Positions 1-7,485 of a DNA stretch of 14,538 bases are shown here, piece after piece (positions within the stretch are counted from its first letter, which is position 1; each line of letters opens with the position of its first letter). The DNA comes from an uncultured Bacteroidales bacterium. GTDB lineage: Bacteria > Bacteroidota > Bacteroidia > Bacteroidales > Paludibacteraceae. The position numbers and the translations under genes were made by a program. The notes beneath the pieces were generated by a model that was given only the letters and a program-made list of their open reading frames with translations, did not search any database and had not been told where the DNA came from. The stretch spans positions 1 to 14,538 of the forward strand of contig CAIQOG010000337.1 in NCBI GenBank assembly GCA_903873355.1, written 5' to 3'.

Positions 1-1
1 A

Positions 2-100
2 CTTGGTGTTTCTGCCTTAGACAAAACACCTATACGTGACTTGCTATGCGAAGAACGTCAATTCAATCAAAATGTCAAAGAGCAACTTAGCTTATTTTAA
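2..100 (+). CDS. C-terminal end of an unidentified protein (5' end outside window)
   Basis: An open frame runs from the window edge to a TAA at 98-100 and encodes 32 residues, starting LGVSALDKTP and ending EQLSLF. It has the same direction as panD and stops 81 bases before it. The ending does not look like PanC, the usual panD partner. An LGVS strand followed by a charged tail ending QLSLF resembles the end of the little-finger domain in Y-family DNA polymerase IV (DinB), but 32 residues are too few to be sure. The open frame and the Bacteroidetes-like spacing to the next gene support a real coding end; the product is a guess. Confidence 0.45.
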   Translation, partial: LGVSALDKTPIRDLLCEERQFNQNVKEQLSLF

Positions 101-181
101 TATCAATACATGTTAAATGTAAACGCAACAGCAGTAATTCAAAATTAAGAATTGGTGATTAGAAATTGAAAAATTAAGCAC

Positions 182-532
182 ATGTTTGTTCACGTATTAA
201 AATCAAAAATTCATCGTGTTTCGGTAACTGAAGCCAATCTGAATTATATCGGGAGTATTACCATTGATGAAGATTTGATGGATGCAGCCAATATTATTGC
301 CAATGAAAAGGTTAGTATAGTCAACAATAACAACGGTAAACGATTTGAAACCTACGTTATTTCAGGTAAAAGAGGTTCAGGGGTTATTTGTCTAAATGGA
401 GCAGCTTCACGGTTGGTTCAACCCGGTGATATTGTGATAATTATGGCTTTTGCCATGTTGGAGTTTGAAGAAGCCAAAACATTCAAACCTGCCGTTATTT
501 TTCCGGATACAGCCACAAATAGATTGATATAA
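182..532 (+). CDS. panD: Aspartate 1-decarboxylase (pyruvoyl-dependent)
   Basis: Converts L-aspartate to beta-alanine, the amine half of pantothenate and so of coenzyme A. The protein is 116 residues, close to the usual 116-130. The self-cleavage site Gly24-Ser25 is present; cleavage turns Ser25 into the catalytic pyruvoyl group. The residues known to matter in E. coli PanD are conserved at the same numbers: Lys9, His11, Tyr22, Arg54, Tyr58 and Asn72, the last within an NGAA motif. The C-terminus lacks the longer tail of the E. coli enzyme. No Shine-Dalgarno sequence precedes the ATG, as is normal in Bacteroidota. The preceding 81 bases are AT-rich with repeated AATTAAG/AATTG words and no recognisable promoter. 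It is cytoplasmic and probably transcribed with the upstream gene. Confidence 0.97.
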   Translation: MFVHVLKSKIHRVSVTEANLNYIGSITIDEDLMDAANIIANEKVSIVNNNNGKRFETYVISGKRGSGVICLNGAASRLVQPGDIVIIMAFAMLEFEEAKTFKPAVIFPDTATNRLI

Positions 533-545
533 TCAGGTAATCAAG

Positions 546-620
546 TTTTTAAAGTTCATAAAGTTGGAAAGTAATACATGTCTTTCTTTACAAACTTTCT
601 ACATTACAAACTTTCCAACT
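546..620 (+). repeat. AAAGT-type 9-base repeat units, direct then inverted
   Basis: Units beginning at 551, 560 and 568 read AAAGTTCAT, AAAGTTGGA and AAAGTAATA. The complement of the same word follows as two ACTTTC units (around 594 and 610), each preceded by TTACAA and 16 bases apart. The 11-base arms 562-572 (AGTTGGAAAGT) and 610-620 (ACTTTCCAACT) are perfect inverted repeats, so the panD-hisH gap can fold into a hairpin. The distal arm ends 8 bases before the hisH start codon. There is no T-run after it, so it is not a standard terminator. Confidence 0.7.
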
Positions 621-628
621 AAATTTTA

Positions 629-1213
629 ATGAAAGTCGTTATTATAAAATACAATGCCGGAAACATACGCTCAGTGCTTTTTGCATTGGAACGTATTGGT
701 GTAAAGGCAGTTGTGACAGATGATTATAACGAAATACGCTCAGCCGACCGGGTTATTTTTCCTGGAGTTGGTGAAGCTTCATCTGCAATGAATTACCTGA
801 AAGAAAAAGGACTTGATAAACTGATTTGCTCGCTTACTCAGCCCGTTTTGGGAATTTGTCTGGGTATGCAGCTAATGTGTAGTCATTCCGAAGAAAATGA
901 TACGGAATGTCTGGGTATTTTTGATCAAAAGGTAAAACTTTTCCCGCAAAAAGGGTTGAAAGTCCCTCAAATTGGTTGGAATAATATTGTAAACCTGAAA
1001 TCGGGTTTATTCAAAGGAATTTCGGATGGTGCGTATATGTATTTTGTTCACAGTTATTTTGTAGAAGAATGCGATAACGCGATTGCCAAAACTGATTACG
1101 TACTTCCGTACAGTTCGGCTATTCAAAAGAATAATTTCTCAGCTGTTCAGTTTCATCCTGAAAAATCGGGCGATGCAGGACAGAAAATTCTTGAAAATTT
1201 TATCAAAGGCTAA
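629..1213 (+). CDS. hisH: Imidazole glycerol phosphate synthase, glutaminase subunit HisH
   Basis: Class I glutamine amidotransferase that hydrolyses glutamine and passes ammonia to HisF, giving imidazole glycerol phosphate (histidine) and AICAR (purines). The 194-residue length is typical. The catalytic triad is visible: Cys77 in GICLGMQ, and His176 with Glu178 in QFHPEKSG. The oxyanion-strand motif PGVGEA lies at 45-50. The N-terminus reads IIKYNAGN where many HisH proteins have a D before Y; I recall a K at this place in Bacteroides homologues, so I do not read it as damage. It lies between panD and tgt, 18 bases before tgt. No hisA, hisF or hisI is adjacent, unlike a normal his operon, so its HisF partner must be encoded elsewhere. 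Confidence 0.95.
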   Translation: MKVVIIKYNAGNIRSVLFALERIGVKAVVTDDYNEIRSADRVIFPGVGEASSAMNYLKEKGLDKLICSLTQPVLGICLGMQLMCSHSEENDTECLGIFDQKVKLFPQKGLKVPQIGWNNIVNLKSGLFKGISDGAYMYFVHSYFVEECDNAIAKTDYVLPYSSAIQKNNFSAVQFHPEKSGDAGQKILENFIKG

Positions 1214-1231
1214 TAAAACTATCACAAACGG

Positions 1232-2362
1232 ATGACTTTTGAAGTTCAGCATACAGACCCAAACTCAAACGCAAGGGCCGGCATTATTCACACAGATCAT
1301 GGCGTTATCCAAACGCCTATTTTTATGCCTGTCGGTACGGTTGCATCGGTTAAGACTGTTCATCAACACGAATTGGACGAAGATATTAAAGCTCAGATTA
1401 TTCTCGGAAATACGTATCATTTGTATCTGCGTCCCGGTATTGATACGTTAGAACGTGCCGGTGGCTTGCATAAATTTAACGGTTGGGATAAACCAATTCT
1501 GACAGATAGTGGTGGTTTTCAGGTTTTTTCGCTTTCCGAAAATCGTAAACTAAAAGAAGAAGGTGCAACATTTCGCTCCCACATTGATGGAAGTAAACAT
1601 CTTTTTACACCGGAGAATGTGGTTGATATTCAGCGAACGATAGGTGCTGATATAATCATGGCTTTCGACGAATGTACGCCGGGAACTGCCGATTACCAAT
1701 ATGCTAAAAAATCGATGGAACTGACGCATCGTTGGTTGGAACGTGGATTAAAACATTTCGACGAAACAGTGCCAAAATATGGGTATTCTCAGACTTTTTT
1801 TCCAATTGTTCAGGGATGTGTGTATCCTGATTTGCGGCGGCAGTCGGCAGAATTTATTGCTTCACAAAACCGTGAAGGAAATGCAATTGGCGGTCTGGCG
1901 GTTGGTGAGCCGACTGAAAAAATGTATGAAATGATTGAGGTGGTGAACGAAATACTACCGAAGGATAAACCCCGTTATTTAATGGGTGTTGGAACTCCGC
2001 AGAACATACTTGAAGGAATTGAACGGGGTGTGGATATGTTTGATTGTGTAATGCCGACCAGAAATGGAAGAAACGGCATGCTATTTACACGCAACGGCAT
2101 TATGAATATGAAAAACGAAAAGTGGAAAAACAATTTTTCGCCACTTGATGAATCAGGAACATCTTATGTTGACCATGCCTATTCAAAAGCTTATTTGCGT
2201 CATTTATTTATCAGCAAGGAATATCTGGCTTTGCAGATTGCCTCGATTCATAATCTTGCTTTTTATCTTGCTTTGGTTACCGAAGCACGTGAGCATATTC
2301 AACTTGGTGATTTCACCAACTGGAAAAAAGGAATGATGGAACAACTTGGAAGAAGATTGTAA
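1232..2362 (+). CDS. tgt: Queuine/preQ1 tRNA-guanine transglycosylase
   Basis: Exchanges guanine-34 of GUN-anticodon tRNAs (Asp, Asn, His, Tyr) for preQ1 in queuosine synthesis. It is 376 residues, full length, with a TIM-barrel fold. Catalytic features are present: Asp92 in TDSGGFQ, Asp146 in AFDEC, the loop GGLAVGE at 220-226, and nucleophile Asp271 in FDCVMPTRNG. The C-terminal zinc site is degenerate. Aligned by eye with Zymomonas Tgt, whose ligands are Cys318, Cys320, Cys323 and His349, this protein has Gly309, Ser311 and Asp314, and only His340 remains. The surrounding region (SKAYLRHL, IHNLAFYL) aligns without gaps, so the loss is not a frameshift. The only cysteines are 148, 196 and 272. 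It follows hisH closely and precedes an LptF/G-type permease. Confidence 0.97.
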   Translation: MTFEVQHTDPNSNARAGIIHTDHGVIQTPIFMPVGTVASVKTVHQHELDEDIKAQIILGNTYHLYLRPGIDTLERAGGLHKFNGWDKPILTDSGGFQVFSLSENRKLKEEGATFRSHIDGSKHLFTPENVVDIQRTIGADIIMAFDECTPGTADYQYAKKSMELTHRWLERGLKHFDETVPKYGYSQTFFPIVQGCVYPDLRRQSAEFIASQNREGNAIGGLAVGEPTEKMYEMIEVVNEILPKDKPRYLMGVGTPQNILEGIERGVDMFDCVMPTRNGRNGMLFTRNGIMNMKNEKWKNNFSPLDESGTSYVDHAYSKAYLRHLFISKEYLALQIASIHNLAFYLALVTEAREHIQLGDFTNWKKGMMEQLGRRL

Positions 2363-2371
2363 TCAGTTTTA

Positions 2372-2423
2372 AAAGTTCATAAAGTTTTTAAAGTACATAA
2401 AGTGAAAAGTATATAAAGTTCAA
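2372..2423 (+). repeat. AAAGT-type 9-base tandem array before the LptF/G gene
   Basis: The 62-base tgt-permease gap consists almost entirely of units starting AAAGT: AAAGTTCAT (2372), AAAGTTTTT (2381), AAAGTACAT (2390), AAAGTGAAA (2399), AAAGTATAT (2406) and AAAGTTCAA (2415). Four units are exactly 9 bases apart, the next is offset by 7, and the last returns to 9. The array stops one base before the ATG. The same family occurs upstream of hisH, where TTTAAAGTTCATAAAGTT is also found. No TAnnTTTG promoter is recognisable inside it. Confidence 0.75.
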
Positions 2424-2424
2424 A

Positions 2425-3525
2425 ATGAAAATCACATACCGGACATTTGGCTTAAAGCGAATTGATACGTACATTATCAGGAAATTTTTGGGGACTTACT
2501 TTTTCTCCATTGCTCTGATATTGAGTATTGCCGTGGTTTTCGATCTGACTGAGAAAATGGATAAGTTTTTCGAAAATAATGCACCGCTCAAAGCCATTAT
2601 TTTTGAATATTATCTGAACTTTATTCCGTTTTATATGAATATGTTCAGTCCGCTGTTCACATTCATCGCTGTTATTTTCTTTACGTCAAAACTTGCAACC
2701 AACACGGAAATTATTGCGATACTTTCCAGTGGAGTGAGTTTCAGACGATTAATGCTTCCCTATTTTATTTCCGCTCTGGTTATATCCTCAATTTCCTTCG
2801 TTGTAGGTGGTTATATCATACCTCCCGCCAACAAAAAAATGCTTTCGTTCGAGGATAAATATGTCAGGAAAATCAAACAGGATAATGCCAGAAATGTTCA
2901 AATGCAGGTTGAAAAAGGTGTAATCATGTACATCGAAAGGTATGAAGTGGCTAATAATACGGGATATCGGTTTTCGCTGGAAAAATTTGAGGACAAAACA
3001 CTGGTTTCCAGACTAACAGCTCAGTCAGTAAGTTGGGATTCTGCTTATCACTGGAAAATAACAGATTATTTGCAACGCGATTTCAACGGCATGTGTGAAA
3101 CCATTACACGTGGAGCAACAAAAGATACTACCATCAATGTAAAACCGGAAGAATTTTTTATTACGGCTGCCGAAGCTCCACAGTTAAATAATAATCAGTT
3201 AGGAAGTTATTTACAGAGACAAAAAAACCGTGGAGTAGGGAATATCCAGGGCTTTGAGGACGAATATTATAAACGATTTGCAATGCCACTTGCAGCATTT
3301 ATCCTTACATTAATCGGTGTTTCACTTTCTTCCCGTAAAGTGCGTGGTGGAATGGGTGTTCACTTGGGTATCGGGTTAGCACTCAGCTCGATATATATTC
3401 TTTTTACAACCATGTCGACTTCTTTCTCTGTTGGGGGTGCAATGACACCGTTTCAGGCAGTCTGGCTGCCCAATGTGGTCTTTCTTCTAATAGGAATTTA
3501 CCTTTATAATACTGCTCCCAAGTAA
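2425..3525 (+). CDS. LptF/LptG (YjgP/YjgQ) family LPS-export permease
   Basis: Inner-membrane component of the LptB2FG-type ABC transporter that extracts lipopolysaccharide from the inner membrane and feeds it to the Lpt bridge. It is 366 residues. Predicted architecture: three N-terminal membrane helices (about 20-40, 62-88 and 108-132), a periplasmic beta-jellyroll domain (about 135-280), then three C-terminal helices (about 285-305, 314-334 and 342-362). This matches the family's 3+domain+3 layout. The conserved N-terminal DTYIIRKFLGTYF stretch and the TEIIAILSSGVSFRR segment after helix 2, which couples to LptB, are both present. I cannot tell LptF from LptG, so no symbol is given. The gene lies 62 bases after tgt in the same direction, across a repeat array. 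Confidence 0.9.
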   Translation: MKITYRTFGLKRIDTYIIRKFLGTYFFSIALILSIAVVFDLTEKMDKFFENNAPLKAIIFEYYLNFIPFYMNMFSPLFTFIAVIFFTSKLATNTEIIAILSSGVSFRRLMLPYFISALVISSISFVVGGYIIPPANKKMLSFEDKYVRKIKQDNARNVQMQVEKGVIMYIERYEVANNTGYRFSLEKFEDKTLVSRLTAQSVSWDSAYHWKITDYLQRDFNGMCETITRGATKDTTINVKPEEFFITAAEAPQLNNNQLGSYLQRQKNRGVGNIQGFEDEYYKRFAMPLAAFILTLIGVSLSSRKVRGGMGVHLGIGLALSSIYILFTTMSTSFSVGGAMTPFQAVWLPNVVFLLIGIYLYNTAPK

Positions 3526-3601
3526 AGTTACTCATTAATTCCGAAGTGGAACTTTCTTGAGTTTTAAAAACAAGCTGATTAAAAGTTATTTTGAGAAAAT
3601 T

Positions 3602-3624
3602 GAGACGCACAAATTGTGCGTCTC
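3602..3624. terminator. Bidirectional hairpin terminator between convergent genes
   Basis: Perfect 9-base stem GAGACGCAC/GTGCGTCTC around the loop AAATT, GC-rich against an AT-rich background. A-rich sequence precedes it (AAAATT) and T-rich sequence follows (TATAATATTTT), so it could stop transcription from both sides. It lies between the end of the permease gene (3525) and the end of the minus-strand DUF4349 gene (3634), where a shared terminator is expected. Confidence 0.85.
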
Positions 3625-3633
3625 TATAATATT

Positions 3634-4527
3634 TTAATTGTTTTGTTGTTTTCGCAATTTCCGGTGTTTAATCCATTTGCGGATTAAAATATACAACGGA
3701 ATTATCACAATCAACAACGGCCACATTCCGAACAATCCCAACACAAAATCTACCAAACCGAACCAACCTTCCACAACCGATTCTTTGAATTTTTCCCAGA
3801 AACTGTCGCGCTTTTGAGGTCGATAGGCGAAATCTTTTTCGGTGGAAATAGTCAGGTTTAGTGTGCTGTAATTCACGCAGTCGTTCAGGTAGCGGAGTCT
3901 TCCTTCGCTGCTTTCAATTTCCTCCTGAAGATTTCGGATAGCTTCTTCAATTTCGACAATGTCTTTCACTTTATCGGCTCGTTTCATAATTTCGTTGTAA
4001 CGGCCTAGAGCAGTGCGTTTGCTGTTGAGGCGGGTGGTGAGGTCAACAAACTCCTCGGTTACATCGCGGGCTGAAATTTCCTTGTAGAGCACTTTGAAGT
4101 TTCCGGATTCGGTGGAGCTCATGAATTTGTCGAAGTTCACAACCGGAATGCGGATGGTCAGTTCGTAGCCCGATTGGTTATTGTCGTTCTTAAGGTTTTC
4201 GTTCGCATAGTAGCCGTCCATGCTTTTCACGAGCGAGTCAATCTGCTTTTTGGCGATTTGCAGATTCTGAACTTGAATTCCCAGCTTTCCATCTTTAATG
4301 ATTTTCTTTTTGATAACTTCGGTAGTAGCTTCATGAGGTGCTTCAAATCTTACACTGCTTTTCAGTGTCGGAGGCGGAGCAATACATTTGTCATAGTTAC
4401 TTGCACTTTTTACTTCAGCTTTTTCTAATTTGCAAAAAGTGGTTACATCGGTAGTAATTTCTTTCTGTTTTTTTGCACACGAAATTGCCAATAAACTTAT
4501 CAGCACAATAAACATGGTTCTTTTCAT
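3634..4527 (-). CDS. DUF4349-domain lipoprotein
   Basis: A 297-residue predicted lipoprotein. The N-terminus has a short basic and hydrophobic signal ending LLAISC, giving a lipobox with Cys17 as the lipidated residue. The body from about residue 72 resembles DUF4349: a GKLGIQVQNL strand, RIPVVNFDKFM, a long charged helical region (about 155-215, likely coiled coil, with VEIEEAIRNLQEEIES) and a C-terminal hydrophobic segment near 258-282 followed by a basic tail KWIKHRKLRK. A lipid anchor plus a C-terminal membrane helix suggests both ends are held at a membrane. The family has no firmly established function that I know of. It appears monocistronic: 97 bases separate it from the exporter gene, and it ends at the shared hairpin at 3602. 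Confidence 0.88.
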   Translation of the reverse strand: MKRTMFIVLISLLAISCAKKQKEITTDVTTFCKLEKAEVKSASNYDKCIAPPPTLKSSVRFEAPHEATTEVIKKKIIKDGKLGIQVQNLQIAKKQIDSLVKSMDGYYANENLKNDNNQSGYELTIRIPVVNFDKFMSSTESGNFKVLYKEISARDVTEEFVDLTTRLNSKRTALGRYNEIMKRADKVKDIVEIEEAIRNLQEEIESSEGRLRYLNDCVNYSTLNLTISTEKDFAYRPQKRDSFWEKFKESVVEGWFGLVDFVLGLFGMWPLLIVIIPLYILIRKWIKHRKLRKQQNN

Positions 4528-4624
4528 GATTTTTTGATTTAGACGATTATAATAAAACCTTCGGTTCGCTAATAATATAACGAACTAACAACCGTATTTA
4601 TTTTTTACACTTTGAAAAATTGAA

Positions 4625-5494
4625 TCATTTCTTTCGATTCACCAGATAAATCCCCACCAGCACTACTACTGCACCGCCAATTTCGTGAATCGTGAGTACT
4701 TCATCTAAAATAAAAACAGAGAAAATGGCAGTAAAGACAGTTTGGCTTAGTAGGCTAACCGAAGCCACTGTAGGTCGGATATGTCCGAGAGCCTGATTAA
4801 TGGCAAGCCACCCGAAAACATGAGGAAAAATACCCAATGTACCTAAATAAATCCAGGTTTTGGGTGGATAGCCCCAAAGCGGGGTAGAGGTAAAGAGACA
4901 AATTAGACCAAGTACCACTGTACTTGAAATAGTGGCGATAGTAGTAAACGAAAATGTGTCGAGCGTGATACGTCCTTTGCGAACCGTAATAAGATATCCT
5001 CCGTAAAACATACTGGCAAAAATTGCTAAGCTGTTTCCGAAGTTTAATTTTGCCTGAAGAACTTCAGTTAATCCGATAATTATAGATACTCCCAAAATTG
5101 CTATAGCTGTACCAATCCAGAAAATGCGTGTAGGCTTTTCTTTCATAAAAAGTAACGCTCCTATTCCCACCCATACCGGAGCAAGATTGCCAAGAAGTGT
5201 AGAGATAGAGGCTTTTGAAAGCATGATGGACGTATTCCACAAGGCAATGTCGCAAGCGAAAAAAACACCACAAATAATTGCAATTCGTACGCCTTTGAGG
5301 TCCGTTATTGGTTTCCTGAAATAGATCCAAATCGGAATTATTGCTATTGTACCAAATAAAAAGCGGTAAAAACCTGACGCAAATCCGCTGATTCCGGTTA
5401 ACTTCACCAGGATGGCCGACCATGAGATACAAAAAACACCAAACAGTAACAGTGAAAAATGAAACCAGGTATTGTCTTTGTGAAATATCTTCAT
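4625..5494 (-). CDS. EamA-family (drug/metabolite superfamily) transporter
   Basis: A 289-residue integral membrane protein with about ten hydrophobic helices arranged as two EamA repeats, roughly residues 13-140 and 150-287. The hallmark segments are present: SWSAILVKLTG with a following FYRFLFG in the first repeat, and ALGHIRPTVASVSLLSQTVFTAIFSVFILDE in outline in the second, where a conserved helix ends in a LDE motif before the last helices. Members export amino acids, purines or other metabolites; the substrate cannot be read from sequence. It starts 15 bases after the prmC stop codon and is very probably co-transcribed with it. No clear terminator follows its TGA before the DUF4349 gene. 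Confidence 0.92.
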   Translation of the reverse strand: MKIFHKDNTWFHFSLLLFGVFCISWSAILVKLTGISGFASGFYRFLFGTIAIIPIWIYFRKPITDLKGVRIAIICGVFFACDIALWNTSIMLSKASISTLLGNLAPVWVGIGALLFMKEKPTRIFWIGTAIAILGVSIIIGLTEVLQAKLNFGNSLAIFASMFYGGYLITVRKGRITLDTFSFTTIATISSTVVLGLICLFTSTPLWGYPPKTWIYLGTLGIFPHVFGWLAINQALGHIRPTVASVSLLSQTVFTAIFSVFILDEVLTIHEIGGAVVVLVGIYLVNRKK

Positions 5495-5509
5495 ACTCTC
5501 GATTATAAA

Positions 5510-6355
5510 CTACAGACTATAAACTGCTTTCACCATTCTATCGTTACCCAAAATATCTTTTCGCATTTCAATATCTATGAAACCCAGTTCAGAAAGTAAT
5601 TCTGTTGTAGCTTTTCCATACTGCCGATTGATTTCAAAATACAACTTTCCGTTTGGCTTCAACTGTTTCATAGCAAACTTTGCTATGCTGCGGTAAAAAA
5701 TCAATGGATCGTTATTTGGGACAAAAAGTGCCAAATGTGGTTCGTTTTCAAGTACATTGGGCAATATCTCAGCCTTTTCTTTTTCCAGCACATAAGGTGG
5801 ATTACTGACGATGATATCCCATTTTTTAGTGAATTCAGGTGCAATCAGAATATCAACAATCGAGAAATTTACTTCAAGTTGGTTGCGGTTGGCATTACTT
5901 CGGGCTGTTTCCAGTGCTGCTTCTGAAATATCAAATGCATCTACTGCCGAATTTTGGAACTCATGCTTCAGACTAATGGCTATACAACCGCTTCCTGTGC
6001 CAATATCGAGTATGTTCAGAGTGGCATTTCGGTCATTTTCCGTTCGTATCCAGTCCACCAGTTCTTCTGTTTCGGGGCGTGGAATCAAAACCGAATCATT
6101 GACGCTAAAAGTCAGTCCGTAAAACTCCGTTTCGCCCAAAATATATTGAATAGGAATGAATTTTTTTAATTTTTCAAGAAAAGTTTCAATTTCATGATAT
6201 TGTTTCTCAGAAAATTGTGTATTTTTGTTAACGATAATTTCGGTGCGCGAGAAACCGGTCAGTTTTTCAATTATCAACTGACTGAAACTCCGGATTTCGG
6301 TTTCAGGGTAAAACCCTTCAAGCTCAGATTTTATTCTTTTAATAGCCGTTTGCAT
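5510..6355 (-). CDS. prmC: Release factor glutamine N5-methyltransferase
   Basis: Methylates the GGQ glutamine of peptide chain release factors RF1 and RF2, using S-adenosylmethionine. Numbered from the ATG at 6355 the protein has 281 residues. It shows an N-terminal helical RF-binding domain (1-75), QYILGETEFYG at 70-80, PRPETEE at 92-98, SAM-binding motif DIGTGSG at 117-123 and the catalytic NPPY at 185-188. The frame stays open to an earlier ATG at 6415, which would add 20 residues (MVYRLIDILP...). I reject it because a good promoter -7 box lies at 6361-6368, between the two ATGs, and the extension does not resemble PrmC. Divergent from ribD; 15 bases upstream of the exporter gene. Confidence 0.95.
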   Translation of the reverse strand: MQTAIKRIKSELEGFYPETEIRSFSQLIIEKLTGFSRTEIIVNKNTQFSEKQYHEIETFLEKLKKFIPIQYILGETEFYGLTFSVNDSVLIPRPETEELVDWIRTENDRNATLNILDIGTGSGCIAISLKHEFQNSAVDAFDISEAALETARSNANRNQLEVNFSIVDILIAPEFTKKWDIIVSNPPYVLEKEKAEILPNVLENEPHLALFVPNNDPLIFYRSIAKFAMKQLKPNGKLYFEINRQYGKATTELLSELGFIDIEMRKDILGNDRMVKAVYSL

Positions 6356-6360
6356 GGGTG

Positions 6361-6392
6361 CAAAGATAGCTGAAATGTGCTGATGTGGCAAT
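6361..6392 (-). promoter_or_regulatory. Bacteroidetes-type promoter of prmC
   Basis: On the minus strand, 6368 to 6361 read TATCTTTG, an exact match to the Bacteroidetes -7 consensus TAnnTTTG. ATTG at 6392-6389, 20 bases upstream, matches the -33 box TTTG at three of four places. The ATG at 6355 begins only five bases beyond the -7 box, so transcription would start at or within a few bases of the start codon. Confidence 0.7.
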
Positions 6393-6429
6393 ATGTCAAT
6401 TAACCGATAAACCAATTAACTAGTCAACT

Positions 6430-7470
6430 ATGACTTCCGAACTTAAGTACATGTATCGCTGCCTTCAACTGGCACAAAATGGAGTGAGTTATGTAGCTCC
6501 CAATCCTATGGTGGGTGCTGTGGTGGTTTGCAATGATAAAATTATTGGCGAAGGTTATCATCGACGTTATGGCGAAGCCCATGCCGAACCTAATGCCATT
6601 AACTCGGTAAAGGATAAAAGTTTGCTTGCTGAATCAACTTTGTACGTGAATCTCGAACCTTGTTCCCATTATGGAAAAACTCCACCATGTGCCGATTTTA
6701 TAATTGAGCATAAAATTCCAAAAGTGATAATCGGTACGCTCGATCCAAATCCGAAGGTGTCAGGAAGGGGAGTGGAATTGATGCGGAAAGCAGGGATTGA
6801 AGTGATAGTAGGGGTTTTGGAAAAGGAATGTCGCGAACTGAATAAACGTTTTTTTATTTTTCAGGAGCAACAGCGTCCTTATGTTTTGCTGAAATGGGCA
6901 CAAACGAAGGATGGATTTATTGATAAAAAACGCACAGACAGAACCGAAGAACCGTTGTTGATTTCAAATGCAATAACCAAACAGCTGACACACAAAATGC
7001 GGGCTGAGAATCAGTCTATACTGGTTGGAGCTAATACCGTGTTGCTTGATAATCCTTCACTTACAGTGCGAAACTGGTCGGGTAAATCACCTGTTCGTAT
7101 TGCTATCGATCGGCAGGGGCGAATTCCGTCTGATTATAATTTGTTTGATCGCAGTATTTTGACGCTTGTTTTTTCAGAAAAATATCGTGAAAATGAGCAT
7201 AATCTGGAGTTTATCAAAGTTGTTTTCGACGAACACGTTTTAAGAAGTATTCTGAAAATATTGTTTGAAAAAAATATTAATTCTGTATTGGTCGAAGGTG
7301 GAGCAAGCATTCTGAACAGCTTTATAGAGGCAGGATTGTGGGATGAAGCTAATATTGAAATTTCACCTGTTTACATTGGCGATGGAGTTAAAGCTCCAAT
7401 ATTGAATAAATTACCTGTTTCAGATAAAAATTTTGATGGTCACAAATGGCTGTTTTTTGAAAATAAATAA
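6430..7470 (+). CDS. ribD: Bifunctional riboflavin deaminase/reductase RibD
   Basis: Carries out two successive riboflavin steps: deamination of the pyrimidine ring of 2,5-diamino-6-ribosylamino-pyrimidinone phosphate, then NADPH reduction of its ribosyl side chain. It is 346 residues. The N-terminal deaminase domain (about 1-145) holds the zinc site: His51 and catalytic Glu53 in HAEPNAI, Cys78 in PCSHYGKTPPC and Cys87. The reductase domain (about 150-346) has LKWAQTKDGFI, the SILVGANTVLLDNPSLTVR segment and VEGGASILNSFI. The gene is divergent from prmC across 74 bases; I see no clear TAnnTTTG box on the plus strand there. The cardiolipin synthase gene starts 15 bases downstream. Confidence 0.96.
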   Translation: MTSELKYMYRCLQLAQNGVSYVAPNPMVGAVVVCNDKIIGEGYHRRYGEAHAEPNAINSVKDKSLLAESTLYVNLEPCSHYGKTPPCADFIIEHKIPKVIIGTLDPNPKVSGRGVELMRKAGIEVIVGVLEKECRELNKRFFIFQEQQRPYVLLKWAQTKDGFIDKKRTDRTEEPLLISNAITKQLTHKMRAENQSILVGANTVLLDNPSLTVRNWSGKSPVRIAIDRQGRIPSDYNLFDRSILTLVFSEKYRENEHNLEFIKVVFDEHVLRSILKILFEKNINSVLVEGGASILNSFIEAGLWDEANIEISPVYIGDGVKAPILNKLPVSDKNFDGHKWLFFENK

Positions 7471-7485
7471 ATTTTTTGAGAATAA

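Noticed and set aside
4589..4596. Possible minus-strand -7 box TACGGTTG before the DUF4349 gene
   Set aside because: It departs from TAnnTTTG and no -33 box sits at the right distance.
6356..6415. Upstream 20-residue extension of prmC starting at 6415
   Set aside because: It lies across and beyond the -7 box at 6361-6368 and its residues do not resemble the PrmC N-terminus; the ATG at 6355 fits family length better.
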